This document shows positions 1-9,843 of a stretch of 40,644 nucleotides of DNA, one piece after another. Location: contig NZ_RAWG01000062.1 in NCBI RefSeq assembly GCF_003611735.1, positions 1-40,644 of the forward strand, in the 5' to 3' direction. The position numbers and the translations under genes are program-made. The notes beneath the pieces were generated by a model. The model made no database searches. It was not told where the DNA came from and was given only the letters and a program-made list of their open reading frames with translations. Positions within the stretch are counted from its first letter, which is position 1. Each line of letters starts with the position of its first letter. The stretch is from Corallococcus sicarius. Its GTDB lineage: Bacteria; Myxococcota; Myxococcia; Myxococcales; Myxococcaceae.

Positions 1-19
1 AGATGTGTATACGAGACAG
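1..19. other. Probable Nextera transposon-end (adapter) remnant
   Basis: The first 19 bases, AGATGTGTATACGAGACAG, match the Nextera mosaic end AGATGTGTATAAGAGACAG at 18 of 19 positions. They sit exactly at the sequence edge, as untrimmed sequencing adapter would. The last codons of the minus-strand gene running off this edge are therefore probably not genomic. Confidence 0.85.
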
Positions 20-633
20 GACGGCGGCAGCCCGATGAGGGTCTCCCGACGCGGCTCCGACACGTCCTGCCAGGCCGACGGCACGGGCGTGGCGATGGGC
101 GGAGCAGCCACCGGACCCGCCGCGCCCAGCTCCAGCGCCGGCATGGCCACCCGGTGGGTGCGCGACGGGGGCACGGGCGGCGGGCCTGCATGGGACGGGA
201 TCTGGGGCACCCCGGCACCGGCCTCCACCTCCGCCTCGTCCAGCAGCAGCTCCGGCGGCGGCGGCGGGACGCTGCTCATGGGCTCGTCGTCGTCCAGCGG
301 GCGGCCAATGTGCGTGGCGTCCTCGGGCGCGAGGAGCTGATCGGCGAAGAACTCGTCCACCTCCGAGGCGAAGCGGTCCTGCAGGTCCCCGCCCACCACC
401 CGCTCGCCCTGTTCGGTGAGCTTGAGCTGGGCCTCGCGGTCCATGGCGATGTAGTGGAACTTGCGCAGGAAGAAGAAGTAGTTGTCGAACTCCAGCGAGA
501 CGGACGGTTCGAGGGCGGCCTTCACGTCGGCCAGCTTGTTCGAGCGTCCCAGGCGGCCGTTCTCCCGCAGATTCTGCAGGATGAGCAGCGCCTCGCCACT
601 GACGGTGTCACGATGGATTGCGGGCTTCGTCAT
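1..633 (-). CDS. Winged-helix-like hypothetical protein, 3' end missing
   Basis: The frame opens at an ATG (633 down to 631) and stays open to the left edge, so the protein is truncated at its C-terminus after about 205 genuine residues. The first 75 residues look like a small winged-helix fold: a helical stretch (SGEALLILQNLRENGRL), a middle rich in aromatic residues (EFDNYFFFLRKFHYIAMD) and a wing-like LKLTEQGERVV. The rest is low-complexity, rich in Pro, Ala and Glu, with a run of five prolines, and is probably a linker to a missing domain. It lies 57 bases downstream of the PilZ-receiver gene on the same strand and is probably co-transcribed with it. I do not recognise the family. The last six codons come from the adapter-like edge. 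Confidence 0.7.
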   Translation of the reverse strand, partial: MTKPAIHRDTVSGEALLILQNLRENGRLGRSNKLADVKAALEPSVSLEFDNYFFFLRKFHYIAMDREAQLKLTEQGERVVGGDLQDRFASEVDEFFADQLLAPEDATHIGRPLDDDEPMSSVPPPPPELLLDEAEVEAGAGVPQIPSHAGPPPVPPSRTHRVAMPALELGAAGPVAAPPIATPVPSAWQDVSEPRRETLIGLPPSCLVYTS

Positions 634-690
634 GGGTGCGCGCGACTCTACGCGCCCCCGCCCCGCTGCTTCAACGTCTGCCGCGACGAA

Positions 691-1443
691 CTACTTGATG
701 CGCAGCAGCTGCTTCACCGTCTCCAGGACTTCCACGAACCGGACCGGCTTGCGCAGGTAGATGTCCACGCCCAGCTGCATGGCCCGGTCCTGGGCCTCCT
801 TGCCGCCCGCGGAGATGGCGATGACCGGGATGGACTTGAGCGCCTCCTCCTCGCGGATGCGCTCCACCAGGGCAAAGCCGTCCATCACCGGCATGTAGAG
901 GTCCAGCATCACCAGGCTGAAGCGGTCCTCGCGCAGCCGCAGCAGGGCGTGGTGCCCGTCCGGCGCGAAGTGGACCTCCAGCGGCACCTTGCCGTGCAGG
1001 TCGTTGCTCGCGAGCTTCTTCAGCACGTAGCTGTACATCTCGATGATGTGGGGGTTGTCCTCGACGATGAGCACACGGTACCCGTCCTGCTCGGAGGGGG
1101 TCGTCGCGCTGTCGTCCGGTTCCGCCACAGTCAAGAGATCACCCAGTCGCCGCCGATCCTGCTCGCTCTCCACACGGATGCCGACGCCCCCCGGCTGATC
1201 GGGGGCGGCCAGCCGCACCCAGGCCACGGTGCCGCCGACTTCTACCGGATCCAGCAGTCCCGGGAAAGAAAGTGCAAGCCGAAGCTCGTCCCCGACGACG
1301 AAGAGCTGCTCCGTCTGCACGAAGAAACCCCCGGCGGACAGGTTCTCCGTCACGTCCCGGAGCGGACGCCCATGCGGGTAGTCCACCCGGAGGATGGTGG
1401 GGATACGGGGGTGCTGCCGCTGGTCCGCAGGGTCCGGGCTCAT
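691..1443 (-). CDS. PilZ domain - receiver domain response regulator
   Basis: This 250-residue protein has two domains. Residues about 8-105 are a PilZ-type domain: R9/R13 lie in the N-terminal arginine region, followed by the ENLSAGGFF motif at 33-41 that resembles the D/NxSxxGG signature for cyclic-di-GMP. This version is common in myxobacteria. Residues 121-250 form a receiver domain with the acidic pair E128-D129, phospho-acceptor D181 (MLDLYMP), S211 and K232 (LRKPV). There is no DNA-binding output, so it probably signals through protein contacts. The order PilZ then receiver suggests that phosphorylation and a second messenger meet in one protein. It is divergent from nuoE, with a sigma-70-like promoter at 1487-1515. 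Cyclic-di-GMP binding itself is inferred. Confidence 0.9.
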   Translation of the reverse strand: MSPDPADQRQHPRIPTILRVDYPHGRPLRDVTENLSAGGFFVQTEQLFVVGDELRLALSFPGLLDPVEVGGTVAWVRLAAPDQPGGVGIRVESEQDRRRLGDLLTVAEPDDSATTPSEQDGYRVLIVEDNPHIIEMYSYVLKKLASNDLHGKVPLEVHFAPDGHHALLRLREDRFSLVMLDLYMPVMDGFALVERIREEEALKSIPVIAISAGGKEAQDRAMQLGVDIYLRKPVRFVEVLETVKQLLRIK

Positions 1444-1486
1444 AACAAGGGGTTGAAATCGCTCGGAAATTTGCTGATGGCGGTCC

Positions 1487-1515
1487 AGTCTACCGCCGAG
1501 GGTTTATGTTGACAA
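1487..1515 (-). promoter_or_regulatory. Candidate housekeeping promoter for the PilZ-receiver gene
   Basis: On the minus strand TTGTCA (1515-1510) is followed after exactly 17 bases by TAGACT (1492-1487). These match 5 of 6 and 4 of 6 positions of the sigma-70 consensus. Transcription would start near 1480, leaving a leader of roughly 37 bases before the ATG at 1443. Confidence 0.45.
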
Positions 1516-2036
1516 CGAAGCCATTGCGGCAATACGTACGGCCCGCCATGGCGGAGCCCCTGTTCACTCCTGAAGAGCAGAAGAAGTTCGACGCGGGGAT
1601 CGCGGAAATCCTCTCGCACTACCCCTCTGATCGCAAAAGCGCCGGGATGTTGCCCGCGCTTCGCCTGCTTCAGGACCTCAAGGGCTGGTTGCCGCCCGAA
1701 GGCCTGCGGTTGGTCGCGAAGAATCTGGAAGTCACGCCGGAGCGCGCCTACGAGGTCGCCAGCTTCTACGTGATGTACCACCTGAAGAAACCGGGCAAGT
1801 ACGTCATCGACGTCTGCACCAACCTGTCCTGCTCGCTGTGGGGGGCGGAGAAGATGCTCGCCTACCTGGAGCAGAAGCTGGGCATGACGGCGGGGGAGAC
1901 GAACGAGAAGTTCACCCTGCGCGAGACCGAGTGCCTGGCGTCCTGCGGAACGGCGCCCTGCCTGCAGATCAACGAGGACCACCACGAGCGCCTGACCCAG
2001 GCCAAGCTGGACGCCATCCTGGCCCGGCTGTCGTGA
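1506..2036 (+). CDS. nuoE: NADH-quinone oxidoreductase subunit E
   Basis: NuoE is the 24-kDa thioredoxin-fold subunit of complex I, which holds the N1a [2Fe-2S] cluster next to NuoF in the NADH-oxidising tip. The four cluster cysteines are present as C104-x4-C109 (DVCTNLSC) and C143-x3-C147 (ECLASC), preceded by the usual helical N-terminal domain with GWLPPEGL at 60-67. The length of 176 residues fits the family. The start is uncertain: the ATG at 1506 has GAGGG close in front, while the ATG at 1548 (MAEPLFTPEE) gives 162 residues, which fits homologues better, and would be compatible with the TTGACA just upstream. It is the first gene of a seven-gene nuo operon, 40 bases before nuoF. The function is certain; the start is not. 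Confidence 0.95.
   Translation: MLTTKPLRQYVRPAMAEPLFTPEEQKKFDAGIAEILSHYPSDRKSAGMLPALRLLQDLKGWLPPEGLRLVAKNLEVTPERAYEVASFYVMYHLKKPGKYVIDVCTNLSCSLWGAEKMLAYLEQKLGMTAGETNEKFTLRETECLASCGTAPCLQINEDHHERLTQAKLDAILARLS
1509..1538 (+). promoter_or_regulatory. Possible nuo operon promoter with a perfect -35 box
   Basis: TTGACA (1509-1514) matches the -35 consensus exactly, but the -10 candidate 18 bases on (TACGTA, 1533-1538) is poor. The hexamer overlaps the -35 of the divergent promoter, because TTGACAA is nearly self-complementary. If real, transcription would begin next to the second possible nuoE start (1548), leaving almost no leader. Confidence 0.28.
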
Positions 2037-2076
2037 GTCGCCCCTCCTCCCCCTCGCTTTCCTAGGACACCCATCC

Positions 2077-3413
<1,337 letters not shown>

Positions 3414-3417
<4 letters not shown>

Positions 3418-3920
3418 ACATCGAGTTGGCTCTCTTCGGCGTTTTCGCCGTCATGACGCTGGTGTCGGCGGGGCTCGTCATCACGGCGCGCAGCCCCATC
3501 AACTCCGCCATGGCCCTGGTGTCGACGTTCTTCTTCCTGGCCGGCATCTACGTGCTCCTGTGGGCGCACACGGTGGCCGTCATGCAGGTGCTCGTCTACG
3601 CGGGCGCCATCATGGTGCTCTTCCTGTTCGTCATCATGCTGCTGAACCTGGGGGACGCGGCCCACCGCGGGCGCCCCACGGTGACGCGCATCCTGGGAGG
3701 GGCCTCCGCGTTCGGCCTGCTCGCCGTGCTGGCCGTGACGCTCGGCCGCACCCAGGCGATGCCCGCCGAACTGGGCCCCCAGGCCCAGGCGACGTTCGGC
3801 ACCATGGCGGCCATCGGGCAGTCCATCTTCACCTCCTGGCTGCTCCCCTTCGAAGCCGTCAGCCTGCTGCTCCTGGTGGCGATGGTGGGCGCGGTGGTCG
3901 TGGCCAAGTCCCGGATCTGA
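3414..3920 (+). CDS. nuoJ: NADH-quinone oxidoreductase subunit J
   Basis: NuoJ is a membrane subunit at the junction of the hydrophilic and membrane arms of complex I. This 168-residue protein has about five hydrophobic helices. The third carries the conserved stretch YAGAIMVLFLFVIMLL (62-77), the segment that contains a pi-bulge and switches during turnover in structures of the family. The start codon is TTG, fused to the nuoF stop (TTGA, 3414-3417), with a GGAG ribosome site at 3403-3406, seven bases upstream. This argues for translational coupling to nuoF. In most bacteria nuoG, H and I lie between F and J; here the join is direct. Confidence 0.95.
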
Positions 3921-4001
3921 TCCCCGCCTTCGGACAACTTCTGCTAGATGGCGCGGGCGGGCTGGTGCAGCCGTCCGCCTGAAAGCCAAGAGCTTCCGCA
4001 C

Positions 4002-4304
4002 ATGGTCCCCATCACCTACTACCTCCTGCTGGCCGCCGCGCTCTTCTGCATGGGCATGTTCGGCGTGCTGGTGCGCACCAACGCGCTGGTCGTCTTCATG
4101 TGCGTGGAGCTGATGCTCAACGCGGTGAACCTCACGTTCCTGGCCTTCGCCCGCATGCACGGCGACGGCATCGGGCATGTGTCCGCCTTCTTCGTCATCG
4201 CCGTGGCGGCCGCGGAAGCGGCCATCGGTCTGGCCATCGTCATCGCGGTCTTCCGCAGTCGCGGCTCCGTGAACGTGGACGACATCCGGACGATGAAGCA
4301 CTGA
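4002..4304 (+). CDS. nuoK: NADH-quinone oxidoreductase subunit K
   Basis: NuoK is the small three-helix subunit that links NuoJ to the antiporter-like subunits. Starting at ATG 4002 gives exactly 100 residues, the family size. The frame is open upstream to 3948, but those 18 residues ([18 protein letters not shown]) are polar and unlike NuoK, so I exclude them. The two proton-path glutamates fall at the canonical positions, E36 (MCVELMLN) and E72 (AAAEAAIG). The ribosome site is weak (AAGAG about six bases before the start). It follows an 81-base gap after nuoJ and precedes nuoL by 25 bases. Confidence 0.95.
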   Translation: MVPITYYLLLAAALFCMGMFGVLVRTNALVVFMCVELMLNAVNLTFLAFARMHGDGIGHVSAFFVIAVAAAEAAIGLAIVIAVFRSRGSVNVDDIRTMKH

Positions 4305-4329
4305 ATCCCGTCACTCCCTGAGCCCATCC

Positions 4330-6552
4330 ATGGACGGAATCGTCGAATTCTTCAGAACGGCACCCATCCCCCCCGAGGTGTTCGCACCCTCGCTGGGATT
4401 GATCATCCTGCTGCCGCTCCTGGGCGCGTTCGTGTGCGGCGTGTTCGGCAAGTGGCTGGGCCGGGCGAACGTGCACCTGGTGGCGTGCTCCGCCATCGCC
4501 GGCGCCTTCGTGCTGAGCCTGATGGCCTTCTGGGCCACCAGCGACGCGGCGGGCGGGCGCGTGGTGAGCATGCCCAACGCGTTCGGCCTGGACCGGGACG
4601 TGGTGCGCTACGCCATCGCGCATGACTACGGCACCTGGTTCGCCGCGGGCGACTTCCGCGTGAACTTCGGCCTGCTGGTGGACCACCTGTCGGGCATCCT
4701 GCTGCTGGTCATCACCGGCGTGGGCTTCCTCATCCACCTGTACTCCACCAGCTACATGGAGCACGACGACGGGTACTGGCGCTTCTTCGCGTACCTGAAC
4801 CTCTTCGTCGCCGCGATGCTGACGCTGGTGATGGCCGACAACCTGGTCCTGCTCTTCGTGGGCTGGGAGGGCGTGGGCATGGCCAGCTACCTGCTCATCG
4901 GCTTCTGGTACACGGACAGCGCCAAGGCGTGGGCCGGCCGCAAGGCGTTCGTCACCAACCGCATCGGTGACTTCGCGTTCCTCATCGGCACGTTCCTGCT
5001 CATCCTCACGGTGAGCGCGTTCAACCGCCAGGCGGACGCGCGGGACTACGCCGCCGCGGGCAGCGCGAAGGCACGCTACGAGCAGGGCCTGTCGGAGAAG
5101 GGCCCCGTCACCTTCAAGGGCCTGGAGAAGATGGCCCTCGCCCTCCCGGAAGGGGTGGGCGGCGCGGTGTCCCTGTCCACGCCCATCGAAGCGGGGCCAC
5201 TGTCCGGCTACACCTTCGGCGGCGTGATGACGGCCACGATGCTGCTGTTCCTCCTGGGCGCCGCGGGCAAGAGCGCGCAGCTGCCGCTGTACGTCTGGCT
5301 GCCGGACGCGATGGCCGGCCCCACGCCGGTGTCCGCGCTCATCCACGCCGCCACGATGGTCACGGCGGGCGTGTACCTGTTCTGCCGCATGAGTTCGCTC
5401 CTGGTGCTCTCCCCCACCGCCATGGCGACCATCGCCATCGTGGGCGCGCTCACGTCGCTGCTGGCGGCGCTCATCGCGTTCGCGCAGGACGACATCAAGA
5501 AGGTGCTCGCCTACTCCACGGTGTCGCAGCTGGGCATCATGTTCATGGGCGTGGGCATGGGCGTCTTCTGGGCGGCCGCGCTGCACCTGGTGACGCACGC
5601 GTGCTTCAAGGCCTGCCTCTTCCTGGGCGCCGGCAGCGTGATGCACGGCAACGGGGATGAGACGGACATCAAGAAGCTGGGCGGCCTGTGGAAGGAGATG
5701 AAGTGGACGCACGCCACGTTCCTCGTCTCCACGCTGGCCATCACCGGCATCATTCCGCTCTCCGGCTTCTTCTCCAAGGACGCCGTGTTCCACGGCGTGC
5801 ACCACAACCACCTGCACGAGCTGCACTGGGTGTCGGGGCTGGTCTACGCGCTGGGCCTGGTCATCACCGCGTGCACGGCGTTCTACATGTCGCGCGTGTA
5901 CCTGCTGACCTTCACGGGCCGGCGCTCCCCGGAGGCCAGGGTGGCGCACGCGCACGAGAGCGCGTGGCACATGACGCTGCCCCTGGTCATCCTGGCGTTC
6001 CTCAGCGTCGTGACGCTGGTGTACGCGCTGCCGCTGATGCCCCGCTCCGGCGGCGGCTTCCAGCCCCTGTTCGAGAACTTCCTGAGCCCCGTGCTGCGCC
6101 CGGCGGAGGCCGTGGCCCGCGCGGCGAAGACGGTGGTGCTGGACAACAGCACGCCGGGCTTCGTGGACTACCTCATCGCGTGGATGGTGGCCCTGTCGGG
6201 CGGCGCGACGGCGGCGTTCCTCTACCTGAAGTTCTTCCCCGCCCAGGTGGGCAAGCCGGTGCCGGCGTTCGCCCGCGCGGTGCGCCGCACGGCGCAGAAC
6301 AAGTTCTACGTGGATGAGCTGTACGAGTTCATCCTCATCCGGCCGGTGAAGTTCGTGGCCTTCATCCTCTTCCGCGTGGTGGACGCGCTCGTCATCGACA
6401 CGGTGCTGGTGCGCGGCACCGCCTACGTGACGGAGAAGGTGGGCTTCGGGCTGCGCCGGCTCCAGACGGGTGACGCGCAGGCCTACGCCGCCATCATGGC
6501 GCTCGCCATCCTGGGCGGCGCGGTCTACGCCCTCCTGCAGGTGCTTTCATGA
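4330..6552 (+). CDS. nuoL: NADH-quinone oxidoreductase subunit L, with internal insertion
   Basis: NuoL is the distal antiporter-like proton-pumping subunit with a long lateral helix. At 740 residues it is well above the roughly 613 of E. coli. E180 (LFVGWEGVGMASYLLIGFWY) corresponds to E. coli E144, and K314 (GKSAQLPLYVWLPDAMAGPTPVSALIHAATMV) to K229. The distance between them is 134 residues instead of 85. The extra part is a hydrophilic, charged segment at about 231-295 (RQADARDYAAAGSAKARYEQGLSEK onward), presumably a loop. The C-terminal part contains FYVDELYEF and the helices that anchor the lateral helix. The stop overlaps the nuoM start as ATGA. Confidence 0.96.
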   Translation: MDGIVEFFRTAPIPPEVFAPSLGLIILLPLLGAFVCGVFGKWLGRANVHLVACSAIAGAFVLSLMAFWATSDAAGGRVVSMPNAFGLDRDVVRYAIAHDYGTWFAAGDFRVNFGLLVDHLSGILLLVITGVGFLIHLYSTSYMEHDDGYWRFFAYLNLFVAAMLTLVMADNLVLLFVGWEGVGMASYLLIGFWYTDSAKAWAGRKAFVTNRIGDFAFLIGTFLLILTVSAFNRQADARDYAAAGSAKARYEQGLSEKGPVTFKGLEKMALALPEGVGGAVSLSTPIEAGPLSGYTFGGVMTATMLLFLLGAAGKSAQLPLYVWLPDAMAGPTPVSALIHAATMVTAGVYLFCRMSSLLVLSPTAMATIAIVGALTSLLAALIAFAQDDIKKVLAYSTVSQLGIMFMGVGMGVFWAAALHLVTHACFKACLFLGAGSVMHGNGDETDIKKLGGLWKEMKWTHATFLVSTLAITGIIPLSGFFSKDAVFHGVHHNHLHELHWVSGLVYALGLVITACTAFYMSRVYLLTFTGRRSPEARVAHAHESAWHMTLPLVILAFLSVVTLVYALPLMPRSGGGFQPLFENFLSPVLRPAEAVARAAKTVVLDNSTPGFVDYLIAWMVALSGGATAAFLYLKFFPAQVGKPVPAFARAVRRTAQNKFYVDELYEFILIRPVKFVAFILFRVVDALVIDTVLVRGTAYVTEKVGFGLRRLQTGDAQAYAAIMALAILGGAVYALLQVLS

Positions 6553-8240
6553 GCTTCTTCGACACCCACCTGTTGAACGTCGTCATCTACCTGCCGCTCG
6601 TGTTCGCGGCGCTGGTGCTGATGCTGCCCGCCACGGAGCACGGGCAGGTCCGCACCATCACGTTCGTGGGCATGCTGCTGGACCTGGTGTTCGGCGTCTG
6701 GGCGTACTTCCGCTTCGAGCCCTCCGGCGCGGAGTTCCAGATGGAGTACCGCGTCCCGTGGTTCGAGCAGTTCGGGATGAGCTACCACCTGGGCGTGGAC
6801 GGCCTGGCGGTGAGCCTGCTGCTGCTCACGGTGTTCCTGGGCCCGCTGGTGGTGCTGGCCTCCACCACGTACATCCAGCACCGCATCAAGGAGTTCCACC
6901 TGGCGCTGCTGGTGCTCCAGACGACGATGCTGGGCGCGCTGGCGTCCATGGACGTCCTGCTCTTCTACATCTTCTTCGAAGCCATGCTCATCCCCATGTA
7001 CCTGCTGGTGGGCGTGTGGGGCGCCGAGGACCGGCGCATGGCCGCGGTGAAGTTCTTCCTCTACACGCTGGTCGGCTCGCTGCTGATGCTGGTGGCCATC
7101 GTGGCGCTGTACTTCGTGAGCGGCGCCCCGGGCACGCGCTCGTTCGACTACGGCACGCTCTACAACAACCTGCTCGCCGCCAATCAGCAGCTGGCCGCGT
7201 GCGCCAACGGACCTGAAGGCGCGTGCGCGTCGCTGACGGGCCTTGCCGCCACGCTGCACACGTATGGCCCGTGGATGTTCGCCGCGTTCGCGCTGGCGTT
7301 CGCCATCAAGGTCCCGATGTGGCCGGTGCACACCTGGTTGCCGGACGCGCACGTGCAGGCGCCGGTGGCGGGTTCCATGATCCTGGCCGGCGTGATGCTG
7401 AAGATGGGCACCTACGGCTTCTGGCGCTTCGCGATTCCCCTCTTCCCGGTGGCGGCCCAGGCGGCGCGGCCGTTCCTCGCGGTGCTGGCGGTGATTGGCA
7501 TCGTGTACGGGGCGCTGATGTGCCTGGCGCAGCGGGACATCAAGAAGCTCATCGCGTACTCGTCCGTCAGCCACCTGGGCTACTGCATGCTGGGCCTCCT
7601 GGCGGTGACGACCGAGGGCGCCACGGGCAGCGCGTACCAGATGCTGAACCACGGCGTGTCCACGGGCGCGCTGTTCCTCCTGTTCGGCTTCCTCTACGAG
7701 CGCCGCCACACGCGCCTCATGTCGGACTACGGCGGCATCGCCAAGGTGATGCCGGTGTTCACCGCGGCGTTCGTCATCATCACGTTCTCGTCGGTGGCGG
7801 TGCCGGGCACCAACGGATTCATCGGTGAGTTCCTGGTGCTGATGGGCACCTTCAAGAGCACCCTGCCCATGGGCTTCGGCGCGTTCGCCACGCTGGGCGT
7901 CATCCTGGGCGCGGCGTACATGCTGTGGATGGTGCAGAAGGTGTTCTTCGGCGGCATCACCCACCGGGAGAACCAGCACCTGCGCGACATGAACATCCGC
8001 GAGATGCTCACCACGGCGCCCTTCATCGTGCTGGTGGCGGTGATGGGCCTGATGCCGCAGCCCTTCCTGGACCGCATCGCCCCGTCCACGGACCGCTACG
8101 TGGCGCGCGCCAGCGTGGGCGCTCCGGGCGCCCCCCAGGCGAAGGACGACCAGCTGCGCGTGGAGGTGATGTCGCTGCCCTCCACGGCCACCGTGGCCCG
8201 CCCCTCCGTTCCCGCCGCGCCGCTCGCCGCGCGCGAGTAG
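6549..8240 (+). CDS. nuoM: NADH-quinone oxidoreductase subunit M, with cysteine-containing loop
   Basis: NuoM is the middle antiporter-like proton-pumping subunit. The 563 residues carry E144 (YIFFEAMLIPMYLLVGVWG), at the same number as in E. coli, and K254 (AIKVPMWPVHTWLPDAHVQAPVAGSMILAG), corresponding to K234. The spacing is 20 residues longer than in E. coli. The insertion lies around 195-235 and includes C218 and C226 (ACANGPEGAC), which could form a disulfide if the loop is periplasmic. The last 50 residues are a polar Ala/Pro/Val-rich tail. The gene overlaps nuoL by 4 bases and is followed 15 bases later by nuoN. Confidence 0.96.
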   Translation: MSFFDTHLLNVVIYLPLVFAALVLMLPATEHGQVRTITFVGMLLDLVFGVWAYFRFEPSGAEFQMEYRVPWFEQFGMSYHLGVDGLAVSLLLLTVFLGPLVVLASTTYIQHRIKEFHLALLVLQTTMLGALASMDVLLFYIFFEAMLIPMYLLVGVWGAEDRRMAAVKFFLYTLVGSLLMLVAIVALYFVSGAPGTRSFDYGTLYNNLLAANQQLAACANGPEGACASLTGLAATLHTYGPWMFAAFALAFAIKVPMWPVHTWLPDAHVQAPVAGSMILAGVMLKMGTYGFWRFAIPLFPVAAQAARPFLAVLAVIGIVYGALMCLAQRDIKKLIAYSSVSHLGYCMLGLLAVTTEGATGSAYQMLNHGVSTGALFLLFGFLYERRHTRLMSDYGGIAKVMPVFTAAFVIITFSSVAVPGTNGFIGEFLVLMGTFKSTLPMGFGAFATLGVILGAAYMLWMVQKVFFGGITHRENQHLRDMNIREMLTTAPFIVLVAVMGLMPQPFLDRIAPSTDRYVARASVGAPGAPQAKDDQLRVEVMSLPSTATVARPSVPAAPLAARE

Positions 8241-8255
8241 GCCCCGAAAGACTCC

Positions 8256-9815
8256 ATGAACCTGCCAAACCTCACCCTGGCGGATTTCCTCCCCCTGCTG
8301 CCCGCCATCATCATGGTGGTGGCGGCCTCCGTCCTGCTGCTGTCGGAGGTGTTCCTCTCCGCCACCGCGTCCCGCGGCTACCAGGCGGTGCTCACCGTCG
8401 TGGCGGCGCTGGCCAGCGGCGCCGTGGCCGTGGGCCTGATGTTCGAGCCTCCGCAGGAGGTGTTCCTCGGCTTCGGCGTGTTGGACCCCTTCTCCAGCTT
8501 CCTCACCCTGGTGGTGAGCGTGGGCCTGGGACTGGCGGCGCTGAGCGCGGTGGGCTTCCTGCGCAAGCGCGGGGCGGAGCGCGGTGAGTTCTACGCGCTG
8601 ATGCTCTTCGCGTCCGCGGGCATGAGCCTGCTGGCCATGTCGACGGAGTTCATCACCATCTTCATCAACATCGAGGTGCTCTCCATCGCGACGTACGCGC
8701 TGACGGCGTACCTGCGCCGCGGCACCCGGCCGAGCGAGGCGGGCTTCAAGTACTTCATCCTCGGCGCCTTCTCCTCCGCCATCCTGCTGTACGGCACGGC
8801 GCTGCTGTACGGGGCCACGGGCACGACGAAGCTCAACGACATGGTGGGCCCGCTGCAGCAGGCGCTCGCCACCAACCCGGCGCTCGTCTACGTGGGCGCG
8901 GTGCTCATCGCCGCGGGCTTCGCGTTCAAGGTGGCGGCCGTTCCGTTCCACATGTGGACGCCGGACGTGTACGAGGGCGCCCCCACGCCGGTGACGGCGC
9001 TGATGAGCGCGGGCGTGAAGGCGGCGGCGTTCGCCTCGCTGGTGCGCGTGTTCCTCACGGTGGGCAAGGGCATGGACCCCAAGCTGCCGCTGATGCTGTT
9101 CGCCACGCTGGCGCTGCTCACCATGGTGGCCGGCAACCTGATGGCCATCCCGCAGCGCAACGTGAAGCGCATGCTGGCGTACTCCTCCATCGCCCACGCG
9201 GGCTACCTGCTGTTGGGCGTGGCGGCGCTGTTCGTCACCGCGCCGGGCGAGAGCTTCCGCGTGCTGTCCGCCTCGTCGCTGACGGGTGGGACGCCGCTGG
9301 ACGTGGCGCGCTCGGACGCGCTGCGCGGCATCCTGTACTACCTGCTGGCGTACACCTTCAGCGCGGTGGGCGCGTTCGCGATGGTGTCCGCGCTGGAGCG
9401 CCGCGAGGACGAAGAGAAGGGCACCGCGTGGGACCTGGAGCGCTTCGCGGGCCTGGCGCAGCGCCGGCCGGGCTGGGCATTCGCCATGGCGGCCTTCATG
9501 CTGTCCCTGGGCGGCATCCCCCCCACCGTGGGCTTCATGAGCAAGCTGGTCATCTTCCAGGCCGCCATCGACGTGGGCCTCGTGGGCCTCACCATCGTGG
9601 CGGTGCTCTCCAGCGCCGCGGGCGCGTATTACTACCTGCGCGTCGTCGTCTACATGTTCATGCACCCCGTCCCGGAGGGCGCGCAGCCCCTGGAGCGCAA
9701 CTGGGGCACCGAGGCCGCGCTGGTCATCTCCACCGTGGCCGTCATCCTCCTGGGCATCCTCCCCGGCCACGTCACCGAGTGGCTCGCCCAGGCAGGCACG
9801 CTGTTCGGCCAGTAG
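8256..9815 (+). CDS. nuoN: NADH-quinone oxidoreductase subunit N
   Basis: NuoN is the antiporter-like subunit nearest NuoK. It has 519 residues, with the helix containing E140 (FINIEVLSIATYALTAYLRR) and K225 (GFAFKVAAVPFHMWTPDVYEGAPTPVTALMS), corresponding to E. coli E133 and K217. The spacing is essentially that of E. coli, unlike NuoL and NuoM. A conserved internal lysine region follows (PQRNVKRMLAYSSIAHAGYLLLG). It is the last gene of the operon. A GC-rich hairpin lies at 9844-9880, and beyond it the Pxr small-RNA locus faces it from the other strand. Confidence 0.96.
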   Translation: MNLPNLTLADFLPLLPAIIMVVAASVLLLSEVFLSATASRGYQAVLTVVAALASGAVAVGLMFEPPQEVFLGFGVLDPFSSFLTLVVSVGLGLAALSAVGFLRKRGAERGEFYALMLFASAGMSLLAMSTEFITIFINIEVLSIATYALTAYLRRGTRPSEAGFKYFILGAFSSAILLYGTALLYGATGTTKLNDMVGPLQQALATNPALVYVGAVLIAAGFAFKVAAVPFHMWTPDVYEGAPTPVTALMSAGVKAAAFASLVRVFLTVGKGMDPKLPLMLFATLALLTMVAGNLMAIPQRNVKRMLAYSSIAHAGYLLLGVAALFVTAPGESFRVLSASSLTGGTPLDVARSDALRGILYYLLAYTFSAVGAFAMVSALERREDEEKGTAWDLERFAGLAQRRPGWAFAMAAFMLSLGGIPPTVGFMSKLVIFQAAIDVGLVGLTIVAVLSSAAGAYYYLRVVVYMFMHPVPEGAQPLERNWGTEAALVISTVAVILLGILPGHVTEWLAQAGTLFGQ

Positions 9816-9843
9816 CTCCTGCTTCCGGAGCGCCCGCAGCACC

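Noticed and set aside
3948-4001. Upstream extension of nuoK
   Set aside because: The extra 18 residues are polar and unlike NuoK; the start at 4002 gives exactly 100 residues with glutamates at 36 and 72.
6525-9842. A 1105-codon open frame antisense to nuoM and nuoN
   Set aside because: It mirrors real membrane-protein genes and is built of His/Arg/Gln-rich sequence, typical of an antisense frame in very GC-rich DNA. No domain or ribosome site supports it.
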